Source: Apostichopus japonicus
Lineage: Eukaryota; Echinodermata; Holothuroidea; Aspidochirotida; Stichopodidae
Assembly (NCBI RefSeq): GCF_037975245.1
Contig: NC_092576.1
Span: forward strand, 40,552,111 to 40,616,110
Length of the DNA: 64,000 nucleotides
Direction: 5' to 3'
Shown: in pieces, positions 31,973-62,374 of the stretch
Numbering within the stretch: position 1 is the stretch's first letter
Layout: each line of letters starts with the position of its first letter
Made by a program: the position numbers and the translations under genes
The notes under the pieces: model-generated
The model's input: the letters and a program-made list of their open reading frames with translations, nothing else
Told to the model about the DNA's origin: nothing
Databases searched by the model: none

Positions 31973-34900
31973 GGATATACATTGTCTCTATGGTTAACAA
32001 TTAAAACGCTCAATGCTAATCTACGGAAGTTTAAAAGGGCCATCAACATAAGCAAAAACTTTGCCCCATAAGGTACAAATGTTTCGAAAAAAGTTCGGAA
32101 CAAAAGTGCAGTCGCGAAAGATGGGGTGTCTGACTGACACTGAACGTATCGTTGACGATTATTGCGGGGGGGGGGGGTACAAGGCAGCAGTCGGAATTTT
32201 CTGGCTCCAAAACCCATCCAGTTGGAAAATCAGCCACTACACCCCCCCCCCCCCCCCAATCATCAGGCCTTAGCAACGTCCCTGATGACATCACACCTGT
32301 TTGCTTTAAGTTCACATTTGGTAGAATATCAGATCATTTCAACTGTCAATATCTCGAAAACGGCACATAGGAATTGAAGGCAAATTTATCCAAAATGCTT
32401 AGATTATGTTCCTCTTTAACATATCAAAAAGGAATTTTGAAAAAAAAAATGAAAATTCTTTTAAGGTCTTATCCCGAGAGGATGGGTTTGCCAAGTCTGG
32501 AGAGCATGGGAGTTGTTATAATAAATCCCTGCAGATCTGGAACAGCCTCACACGTAGTTGTACAGCTTCCAAGATGTGTATTGCTCGTCTGCTTACCTTC
32601 ACCATTGTATCAAGTAATGGTCTTTTTTCTTTTTTCTTTTTCGTTTAGAATTATTTTGCTAACCTGCAATCAGGCTTGCCACACTCTGACCATCGTCGAA
32701 CTAGTTTAAAGGGGTTCCTCGACAGTTTAACCCTGAAGGATGACAGGTGGGGTGATGGCGGAGGAGCTATAGGCGCGGGATGTTTATGAGATAAGCGTGG
32801 AGAGAGGATTTCGGTTGGCTGTGTTCTGCATGCCGGATTAGGGTAGAATAAGAAGCTGAAAATCACCATGTCGAGTGATGGAGTATAGATAATTTATATA
32901 AGTATGCTAAACACCTCTCTTTTCCGTTGTTCCTTTTAATTCAATGCTGTCCTTTAAAAACACAACAACAAAAAACAGTTTAAATGGAGAATAAGAACTG
33001 ATACATTTTATTTCGAAATGTCTACAAAGCGTATGGAATATATGCGGTTTGCCTAGTAATTTCTAGATTTAAATTGACATCGATTACCAACCTGTATTAA
33101 TTAGGCCAAAACCTACATGGTGTGACTTTTTTTCAAGACAATATCCCAGATATAACATACTTAGGGGTTGATTTCCGGCCGCTGTAGCCCTGTCACTCCC
33201 GCTTATAAAACTGGCGTTCAATATTTTGAAAGAGTTAAAGAGCATAAAATAGCAACTATACGCCAAGGGGGTAATTCGTACTAGAATAGTTAAGACAAGG
33301 GTCTGCTACGATCATGAAGTAACACTGAAAGTTTTAACAAAAATAATATTAATAAATTTGATGGCCATGATAACTATTATGATAATGATATACAATACAA
33401 CGCAATCCTATATACGTGATGTGTAGTGGACGGTGAGTAGGCCTACGTATACTTTAAGCGGTTCAAAGTTCATCTGTATATTGTCTCCAAATTTCAGTTC
33501 GTGGTACTAATAATTAACTACCGTCCTTAACATATAACAAATAACAAATCATAATAATTAACTATAAGCTTTTGACAACATAACCCTTGATATGCCCATT
33601 GTGATCATATAATTGTCCCCCTGGGGGAAAATATTTACACATTGTAATTACTTAAAATCTGTTCATTTTGTCAATAGGGACCCCAAGTATTGACAGATAG
33701 GTATTGAAATGAAGTTTTAATTTTTATAATTTTTTTTTATAATTGAGCTAATTAGATATGTAAATAAGCAAATGAGGTTATGATACAAACAATGCACTTT
33801 TTTTGCCCATTTGAAATTATTTTGATGAAATCTGCTGGACTTTTGATAGTTTGATGAGTTCAAGACATGTTATTTCATAAGTAAAATATTATTTGATGCT
33901 TGAATGTGAGGAATATGACTGATTTTCCCCCCTCCAAACAAACAAATGTATTCTGTAATACATTGGTAGCCACGCGTAACGGTAAGTCTATATATACCAA
34001 TTGCGCTACATACACAATACATAGTACATACAGTGTGCAAACAGTGTGCATACAGTATGCGGCTTACCGTATCAGAATTTCAGAATTTCATGGTCAGAAT
34101 CTTCTTCTCCAAAGGCTTGATGGTCAAATTGCCCATAAAAAGAAGGTCTAACGCCTCTTAGAAGTATTTAGCCATGATAATATGTGCTAAATAGTTACCG
34201 TTTCATTTACGTGAGTGATTGCATTGACCCTAACGACGCAAGCATATCAACTGTGGTTGACCGAAATTCTATACCGTAGAAATGCTCGAGTTGAATTGCT
34301 AGGGATTACTCACAAAGTGGAGGCGCTATTGCTCAATTGTTTCTATGTAGAGTTGAATTTCAGTGTGGCGCTTCTGGAGAGCTAAAAATCTTTTCTGTAG
34401 GGTGAGGCATTCGGGAGAAATATTTTCAGAAAGTTGACCGTTTTTTGGCCTTAACATAGACCGAAAAACGTTATTTTTTGACATATTTTCCCCAAATATA
34501 GAGCCATCTCTCTACATATGCCTCTGAGGCTCCTGATTTGATTCCTTGTATGTATTAGATAGTTGTATAAGATAGGGTCAGGTTGACTGACATTTTTCAC
34601 TGTTCTCACGATTTTTTTGAAAAAAAGGTCAAAACGACCGGTGTTTTGAATGTAAACAAATCTTTGAAGACCAAAAAAAAAAAAAGGTTCCTGTGACCCC
34701 TCGGAAAAAGCTTGTTTATTGATGCAGGCTGTCTTGTGTGCAAAATAAAGCTATGGGAAGCTCTCTAGTGTATTCCTATCTCGAGTAATGATTTTCTAAA
34801 GCATGTCTTCACTTATGTTCATTAAAGGGCAATCGGGAAATAAGGAGATAATATAGGCCATACTACATTCCATTTTCCTATAGATGTAAGGCCTATATGT

Positions 34901-36069
34901 TGGGATACCGGTATTTCCATATTCGGCACCCCTGTGTAGACATGAAAAGTATACAGTTTAGAAAACAAAAACTGTCCCCAACTGGGTGAGTAGATGCAGC
35001 CCATATTACCCATGATGCTTAGGGTGGGCCGCAGTGTACCATGTTTCATAAATAAGTTATCCAAAAAAGTGACTTGATTTCGAGTTTTTATTTCCTGGTA
35101 TATAATTGTAATTGTGGTGCTTTGGAAAGCAATCACAGCATACTATATCATTTAACCGACACAATCATTTTTTTTTTTCATTCCGACTGATCTATTCTTT
35201 TAAAGTTTTAGTGTCAGAGAGCCCCATATACTGGATTCAGCTACTAACTCGGTATGTGATGCATGTGTAGGGCCAAATTAAGCTATAGTGAGGTGCCTGT
35301 AACATGCAGAATAAAATATGCGTTCCATTTCAGTTTTTATCTTTGTGCAGCTATGAATTCAATTTCAAATATTTTGCGTCGAATGTATAACATAGATACT
35401 AAACTTCCGTTGATTTCGGTGTTAAAATAATAACCTCAATTGAAGGTGATAATTGGCTAAAATCGCTAACCTTACAACACCCAGTCTTTCGTAAAAAGTT
35501 GAAGGGATTCTAGTACTATAGTAATAGAGCAAGTGCATGAGTCACCGAATCAGAATTTATAGTTTGCAAGCAATATAACGCGGGGCCCGTTGAAAATGCG
35601 GGTTCCCGTAGCATATGCTACTTTAAGCTACTTGGTTAATCCGGCACTGTGTATATGTACACGTTCTAACATAAAGATCTTATCACGATGTACTGTAGGC
35701 GTTCATAATAAAAATGGTGGATGCAATTTGTTGTGTATATTATTATAGGTGACCATTCTTTGTATTTCTAGCATTTTGTGGGGCCATATACTGATGCCCA
35801 AGTAACTTTGACGGATCGCAACACATGGTATCTTTTCAAAATGGCAGAAAAAGCAGTGTAAAGAGAAGAAATGTTGGCCACTGAAAGAGCAAAACCCTGT
35901 ATGCATGTTGGTCGTTGTGCGATGAAGTAAAAATTCAAAACCAATTGACTGACAATATTCGATTATAAGAGGCCACCATTTGAACTTGAAATAGCTAGAG
36001 CGCTCTCCTTGGTTACAACATAATATTTTTCATACATATGCTGGTATTAATTTTAGTTTGATTCCGACG

Positions 36070-36390
36070 CTGTTAAGGTCGTTGGTCCATACGAAATTAT
36101 ATTAACGACCACTTGTTATGCATGCATCCGGCTTCACGAATCTTATGACCAGTCAATATTGTCGTTTTATTACGGGATATCAGGCGATGACGTAACATTA
36201 TATAAAGGTCATGCAAAGGTCACGTTTAAGATACTATTCAAGCACTTTCAGTTTTGGTTGATTGTTTTTTGTTTTGTTTTGTTGTGTGGTTTATGATATT
36301 GTTTGCTTAAGTTCACTGTATGTTTGCACGTATAACAATAAAGTTAATACATGCATCGAAATATGAATTGTTAATTTGTCGGTACAACAT
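36070..36390 (+). mobile_element. Possible solo LTR: CRE-like site, TATA box and poly(A) signal in 160 bp
   Basis: TGACGTAA (36188-36195), TATATAAAG (36199-36207) and AATAAA (36337-36342) are spaced as in the U3-R-U5 part of an LTR. The candidate borders TGTTAAGG and GTACAACA are TG..CA, but no 5-bp target duplication matches. A short RNA gene is the alternative. Confidence 0.25.
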
Positions 36391-37889
36391 TAAGAGCAAT
36401 GATTCGTAGGCATATAAGTATATATCAACTCTTCAAGTAGTGATTGTTTAAAATTTCTGGTAAATTCGCGAATCGCTTAAATTATGATACCGCTCTTTCA
36501 GCAGCTATGATAACCTTGTATAAGGTTTCTACAGCTTAGGCTTATTTTGGAAATCTTTCGTCCAAATATTACGAAACTAATTAACTGGTATTATGCAATA
36601 AAATGAAAAATTACGAAATGGCATGTCACACATGTGAAATTTAAAAATTTAAATATTAAAAATTTATTAGCTTTTACTAAAAACTATGCCAATTATTATT
36701 CATTTATTTACTTTTTCGTTCAGAAATATGACTGATATGAATATATGGTGCACGATGCAAACGTTTTGTTACTTTGCAGAAACTTAAAAAAGAAAAAAGT
36801 TGGCCAATATTTTACCCAACACCATTCATGTAACACAATGTCGGGTAAAATATGTAATTCGACCAAAAGAAATGTATCCGATCAAATTTTGATTTTGCCA
36901 CAAAACAAATAAACTTACGACATCACAGTTTAATCAATGTGATCGCAAAAAGGGGTGACACACTTGTCAAAATTGTTTGCTGGGGTGGAAGGGGAGCACG
37001 GCTTTAGAAAAAACTGGTTGGATACACTGCTTATCAAGTGTGGAGGAAATATTTGCAAAACGTTTTCAGTATGCACAATAATGAAAATGATGAAAAAATG
37101 ATTAAATATTTTAGAGCTTCCTTCATGATTATTTTGTAGAAGTTAGCACGTTGCCGATAGTTTTACAACTCTGTGTTCCTCGTATTGCCATAGTGACAGA
37201 AAATCACAAATTTTGATAAACTGTTCCATTTTGTTTCAATATATACAGTTCTGTTATTAAAAATATCTAAAGAATGGAGAAAACTTAAGAAAAGTTGGCA
37301 ATTTTGGCATTCCTTTGGTCGTTATATATTGATATTAAAACAGGAACTTAAGGTGTTGGAACAATTTTCACCAAACCTATACCGATTATTACATAAATTA
37401 AGATTGGTAATTTACCAACATAAGACACCCAACGTAAGTATTCAAGTAATTAAACATTAATTGCTAATAATGTTAAAAGTCCTAACAAATTCGTCGCCCA
37501 GACAATTGCTTATTTATCTAGATTATTCACAATTAAAATATCAAATCCAAAAATATTATTTGAAAGAAAAAAAGAATACTTTATTACTTACAAAATTTAT
37601 CCAAGTTTTTTACAATTTATCAAATAATATATATAATTTTCATATTTATGATGGAATGTCTGGTCCCAGCAGTCATCTCAGATGTGATTCATGATTTGAT
37701 TTCTGACCTGATTTTGGAGTAAATTTTATGTTTTTTCGGCGATTTTTATGCTCTCGGAATTAATTTTTCAATTCAACCATAAAATATCCCGTCCAGACCC
37801 AGCATCTGAAATACAAACAACAAAATATATGATCATATGAAACTAATGAATGAGGACTGGATTGGGTGCGTAATTAGTTGCTACCGGAT

Positions 37890-37937
37890 CATAACGGCCA
37901 TAACGAACCATAACGAACCATAACGGACCATATATAA
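37890..37937. repeat. CATAACGRAC short tandem repeat
   Basis: Four to five copies of CATAACGGCC/CATAACGAAC head to tail. Confidence 0.8.
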
Positions 37938-39071
37938 CGGCCTCGCTGGAGCCAGTTGAAGTGGAAGAGAGTTCGATCTGGGTGCGGGGAGGCACAAACT
38001 TCAAAAAGGCAATGTGACTTTCATTTTCATGAAATCACATCCAAAACGCCCCAACAAATTGGACCAACCGTATGCATTCTATAAAACAAAAACGGCCCAT
38101 TTTTAATGATTTTATGTATTTCTTTCAACGAAATTGCACTTTCTCATTACATTTTCAACCATGTATCAACAAAAAGCACCTTCCATTCAGGGTTGTTGTA
38201 GCCGGGGGACACGTGCCCCCCACCCCCTCCCCCTGTGAAAAAAAATGATAAATGTGCCCCTTTTTAAAATGAAAAGTATCCCCTCCTTTTGGAATCTGTA
38301 TTTCCTGTTAAAAGATGTAAATTAACACTGCGTTTTCTTATTTTTGGTCTCAGCTTTCGTTTGAAATGTTTGTTATATGGCGCTCCAAAAATCTCTACTG
38401 GATTACTTTTAGCATATTATTTTCTGCGGTTGTATGGCCTAATTCATTGAAGTGAATCTGGTCAGTTTGGTGCCTACAATGCAAACTGTACAACCAGGCA
38501 ACAACATAGTAAACAAACACTCACAAAGACAAAATGGTAAAAGAGTGAAAGAAGTTGGAAAGTGCCTTTTTAGAATTGGTACCCCCTCCCCCCCCCCCCC
38601 CACACACACACACGTTTTGACACGTTGATGCACACCTACATTAATGACAGAAAAGTATATATAATTCTGTTAAAAAACTTGGGCGATTCTGATATTTATG
38701 AAAATGGGTAAATTTTCCACAAAGCTGGAGTCATATAACCCTACCGTCCCTCCCCTTTCCCCACATTGTACCTGAAATTAGAAAAGTGAAGAAGATGACA
38801 TACCGGTACCGACAGTGGATGATGGGTAAGGAGAGGTTAGTTTGAGATCGAAATAATAAAGATTGCCATCTTATTTCACTAAATTTTGAAAATGTTAGGA
38901 AAAGGCCAACTTCTAGCACAACATACCAAGTTATGTCACACTGCAGTTAATATTGATAAGAAAGTTATACTATACAATGGAGTTATGAATTAACGAGTCG
39001 TTAAAGATATCTAATAGGTCAACATGTCCATGTGACAATGTAGGCTTGTTAAACCATGTCTATAAATTTAC

Positions 39072-39152
39072 CTTTGCTATGGCCTGTGCCTGTTGCAGAT
39101 TCTTCCTAAACCAAGCCGTGTTCCACAAGATTTCTATTAAGTATTTCAGCCT
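39072..39152 (-). CDS. Candidate extra exon (13) of gene B
   Basis: An 81-bp open segment starts after ATCTTTAG and ends before GTAAAT, phase 0 at both ends. It encodes 27 residues, RLKYLIEILWNTAWF then RKNLQQAQAIAK, with a protein-like amphipathic composition. It could follow gene B exon 12 if the donor at 39883 is used, since the phases match. No final exon was found with confidence; a possible acceptor at 38773 opens a frame of about 33 codons. I do not recognise the peptide. Confidence 0.35.
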
Positions 39153-39386
39153 CTAAAGATTTAAATTTGAAAGAATCAACTAACTACAGATGTCGAGCAG
39201 TTTTAAACTTCAGAATTGAATGTTTCTGGATCGTGGACTTTATACGTAACGTCGAAAATGACATTTTTCATGTGATGTTACCAAAAATTAAATTTCATTT
39301 TTTCATGCTGCCTACTGGGCAAATCGTCATTATATGAATTCGGAACTAATTTGAGCAATCAATAATACCACACCCTGTTTTTCCAC

Positions 39387-39417
39387 TTTATTTGTAAGTA
39401 CACATTCATCATTTATT
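39387..39417 (-). terminator. ALDH3: Two poly(A) signals for gene B
   Basis: AATAAA occurs on the minus strand at 39417-39412 and 39392-39387, about 370-400 bases after the read-through stop at 39785. They would fit an mRNA that ends in exon 12. Confidence 0.45.
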
Positions 39418-39784
39418 TCCATCCATAATCTTTCGGAGGGATGAAAATTCTTAGAGTTTTTGTGAAAACTCATCATTTTTTGCAGCTTAAACAGACGGAC
39501 AGCTATTTGTCGGCGGAAACTATACTGCTACTGATAGATTTTTAATCTGATAGGGAACAATACATCAGGAAATGGGAAATGTCAAATTTGAGAAAATCTA
39601 AAACGAAAATTCCACAGTAAGAGAGACAACCTTGCTGAAACGGAAATACCATACAATCAGCCAATCATAACGTTACATAATAACACATAATAATACATAA
39701 TATAACATAAAAGAGCATACACAGTCAGGTAATTAACCTCATAATTGCAGACTATTATACCAAAGAGATACTGTCAAAAACCAA

Positions 39785-59204
<19,420 letters not shown>

Positions 59205-59229
59205 TTTGAAGAATTCCCGTGCAATGTCT

Positions 59230-59244
59230 TACTACTCTTCAATG
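59230..59244 (-). promoter_or_regulatory. 5' UTR word shared with gene A
   Basis: CATTGAAGAGTAGTA on the minus strand, 26-40 bases before the ATG; counterpart of 27736-27750. Confidence 0.4.
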
Positions 59245-60259
59245 GCGTTTTCCGTTATAGGTCTGTAATAGGAACAGCATGGAAGTATCTGGTATATCAG
59301 TTTAAGACTAGACAATAAAAGCTCCCGTTGTATCATGAACTTTACCCAGTATTATTTACTTTACGATCTAGCCGATTTCTTTGCATTAATGATGGTCACA
59401 TGGTATCATTTACACTCGGTATCGTGTTACGAAGGTCCTTTATTTGTTTGACTTTCAAGATGCTGATACCACAAAGCTGATTGCAAGCGATATTTGTATG
59501 TCATTTGCATAAATCTATGACACCGAAGCAAATTTTTGTTTTTAAGAGATTTCTGTTGGAACCTGTTCGCATGATTTGATTCAATTAAACCGTGATAACT
59601 CTGTCAAACTCGGCATCTGCTGGATCATATCTAACAGGAACTATTTCGAAATTCCTCTCTGTGTTATTTTCAAACCTGGACTGACTTGGTTAGGTGTCCT
59701 TCGGTTATAGTCGATACTACCCCTCAGATATCGGTGTTTTCTAGTAGTATTTATTGTAATCTGGTTGCCTACTCCCCACTCTCCCTAGTTTAGCTCAAAT
59801 AATACAAAAATAATAACAAGAGAGTTCCATTTGTACACCATGAAATGTTACATTTATGATCTAAGCAAGTCTTAAAATGTGGTATTTGACGTCAATCTAA
59901 TATTTATCCTGGTGTGGGGGAGTAATGGATAGAGAAGAGGCTCTCAGAGCCCACATACATGGGCAGACGACTTCAACATGCCCAGGGCCACATTCCTCCT
60001 ATGTGGAGCATCTCTTTATAGATATAATCTGGTAAAATGTGCAGTCGCTCGGAGTAATTAGAAAACCGATAATGGAGTGTCCTGTCGTCCGTAATAAAGC
60101 CCATACTACCAAGACATTTAGTATGTCGATTGTGGTCGTTGTCTGAAAAACCTCTTGTCAGGAAGTGGTGACCTTTTGACCCGAAGGTTGTCATGGCAAC
60201 ATCAACCATCTGTAAAGGAACTTGAGGTACACGCAAGGTATATATACAAACAGTGTTGT

Positions 60260-60475
60260 AATGACACGAGTCTTGTTCGAGTCCCTTATTTTATGGACAA
60301 TAGACTCGATTTGGGTCATTGCCTACAAGTGACTCGAATTAATTCTACTCGGGTCCATTTAATTCGTGTCTAAACTTATTGTGACTCGACTCGACACTCT
60401 ATCTTTGGCGAATTTTACTCGAGTCAGTCCCTAATGCCGGAGTCCAAAATGACTTGGGACTCGAATTATAAAGTC
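60260..60475. repeat. GACTCGAGTC-rich degenerate repeat
   Basis: More than ten GACTCG/ACTCGAG/CGAGTC words in both directions make the stretch strongly self-complementary. A diverged ACTCAAGTC-type patch occurs near 11940-12060. Confidence 0.65.
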
Positions 60476-61084
60476 AATGACACTTACAGTCGTACAGTGT
60501 ACACACTATAGCAGACTGTAACGGCGTAAACGTCGAGTGGTCTATACCGGTCACACTTGTTTGTCACAACATCATTACTCATGCACTAACGTTACCGTAA
60601 TTACGCCATTTTGGATTTTCGGAATTATCAGCTACATTGTTGGTTCATTTTATGAACTACTGAATAGTGATTTATGTTTCAAAATATTTAAACATGCAAT
60701 TTAATGTCCGTTAATTGTGTTTTAACTATTCTTATTGTGACATGAACTTTGAAAAAATTGTAGCAATAAAGTAATCCAGTAGCCTAGGTCAGATCTAGAA
60801 ATAGGTCAGTGCGGAGTGCACTAGTAAACCTCGGTTGGTACAAACAGCCAGTTGGGACAATTTCCTAATACTAACACCACCTCTCTCGGTGTATTACTAA
60901 GGCCCGTATATATGGTGTTCGTATGCAAAAAAGGAACTGAATTGTAGGCGTGTCTGTATGTACCAACGGCTTGCCATATCTCGCGGCAGGTTTCACACGT
61001 CGCCGTACACTGTACGTGTTTACCGTACCGTACAACATAATGTGTAGGACCGCGAAAACGCAGTTACAATACATCATCATTTCT

Positions 61085-61290
61085 AATAACAGTAGCGACG
61101 TATGTTTCAGTATAGAGCGCCATCTATTTTAGGTACGTTGCCGTATATTTTAGGTACAGCGACATATGTTTTCAGTACGAGGACGCTTAGTTTAGGTACA
61201 ATGGCATATCTATTAAGTACAGCGACAAATATGTTTAGTACAAAACGTATGAGTTTAGTACAGCGACGGATATTTTAGCTACCACGGCAT
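61085..61290. repeat. Degenerate tandem repeat TTTAGGTACAGCGACATAT
   Basis: About seven units of 25-30 bp, each roughly TTTAGGTAC.GCGACATAT, with heavy drift. Confidence 0.65.
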
Positions 61291-62216
61291 ATATCGCGGC
61301 CCTTTTCGCGTTCCACATTTTAGTAGTTAACGTCGTCTATGTTGCGATGACAGTTAATTCTCAAACGACGAGCTGTTTCTCAAACGACGAACTGTACGTA
61401 TTGGTCGGGAATCGTCTGAAACTGTTCCACCTAACCGTCATTACATATCGAATAATCGCATATAGGTCATATACAGATTAATTATTCGATGGAATTTATA
61501 TTCGATGCATATTATTTCATTAATTTCATTAAGTCTTGCCAGTGTAAACTGATGTCCGATTACCTCATATAGGGTACGTCATGATAAAACAATGCGACAA
61601 TTGTTCTTTTCAAGTATTGTCTTAACTTTTTAATTTACAGATAAAATCTTTAACAAAATATATTTATTATGCATGCTAACCGAAAGACTGCTATGTATCC
61701 GTTTAAACGTGGTAACCAATCTCATAAAAAAAAAAATTTTTTTAAATAATTTCATAATTGCGAATCATACATAAACAACAACAACAACAAAAGATTTCCC
61801 TTTTTAAATAAAATACTCTCTTTCGAATGTGAGTCCTGACATGCGAACCTTTTCTTTATCCACATTTAAACTATGGTGTCACAGAATATTAACAATCGAA
61901 AATTCCTAACGGAACGCATATATGACCAGGAACCATTAACATGTCATGATAGTGTGTCTGCATAGCGTTGTACCCATTTAACGTTAAAAATGATAACCAT
62001 TTTATAATAAATCATTTTTCTTCCCATCGGCCTGCCCACACACATAATATTATCACCTGTTTATTAGACTGACCCCTACTCCTCGACGTGTGCAAATAAA
62101 GAAATTAAGATAATAAACGGTTGACTAGTTATCTTGTTTTGTTAACTCACAGAATTCAGAGCGCAAAGTCCAACACAGATTGAACCGTGTGTCCATGCAT
62201 TGTACAATCCGGTGCC

Positions 62217-62224
62217 TATATAAG
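62217..62224 (+). promoter_or_regulatory. TATA box of gene C
   Basis: TATATAAG, 115 bases before the ATG. Transcription is expected to begin at about 62247, giving a 5' UTR near 90 bases. Confidence 0.55.
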
Positions 62225-62338
62225 TACCTGGGAATCAATCTAAGAATTTTCAAACCATCGCTGTTCCTCGAGAGACCCAAAGCTGTTTAACTCTACCAGA
62301 CGGAAGATAACGAAATAAACCGAAGAAGAAAAATCAAA

Positions 62339-62374
62339 ATGGCATCAGCCGTAGCAACAACAGACATGGAGAAG
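62339..62374 (+). CDS. First coding exon of a third ALDH3-like gene (gene C, partial)
   Basis: Encodes MASAVATTDMEK, then GTATGT. Length (36 bp), phase and sequence match exon 1 of gene B (8 of 12 residues, and the same GTATGT donor) and of gene A (length and phase, MAS start, final K). A TATA box lies upstream. The remaining exons must lie past the window end, as no exon 2 with the GKTR motif is seen to 64000. The ALDH3 call rests on this short exon and on the cluster, so it is likely rather than certain. Confidence 0.65.

Larger units (their letters stand above)
30686..32284. mobile_element. hAT-like element (outer) with perfect 8-bp TSD
   Basis: Ends are CAGGGACGTCGCTAG and its inverted partner TTAGCAACGTCCCTG. 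The flanks are ATGACATC on both sides (30678-30685 and 32285-32292), a perfect 8-bp target-site duplication, which is the hAT hallmark. Without the nested insert the element is about 730 bp and has no transposase, so it is non-autonomous. G- and C-runs lie just inside both ends. Confidence 0.85.
32293..39071. other. Intergenic region upstream of gene A, part 2
   Basis: No gene recognised. It holds poly-C/poly-G runs, a possible solo LTR (about 36070-36390), a short CATAACGGAC-type repeat (37890-37935) and a hAT-type left end near 38188 (CAGGGTTGTTGTAGCC). Open frames are short and unlike any family I know. Confidence 0.45.
59245..62216. other. Divergent intergenic region between genes B and C
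   Basis: About 3 kb separates the two ATGs. It contains an octamer-like ATTTGCAT (about 59501), an unrecognised minus-strand open frame (59973-60236), a GACTCGAGTC-rich patch (60260-60475), a fragment of the CAGTTGGGACAAT MITE (60850-60880) and a degenerate TTTAGGTACAGCGACATAT repeat (61085-61290). Control sites for both genes should lie here. Confidence 0.5.

Noticed and set aside
37961-38000. A tRNA B-box-like GAGTTCGATC
   Set aside because: No matching A-box or cloverleaf could be drawn around it.
39072-39152. First exon of another ALDH3 gene
   Set aside because: The last bases (GCAACA..GCAAAG then GTA) look like exon 1 of gene B, but there is no ATG in the frame and no exon 2 follows within reach. 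An internal exon fits better.
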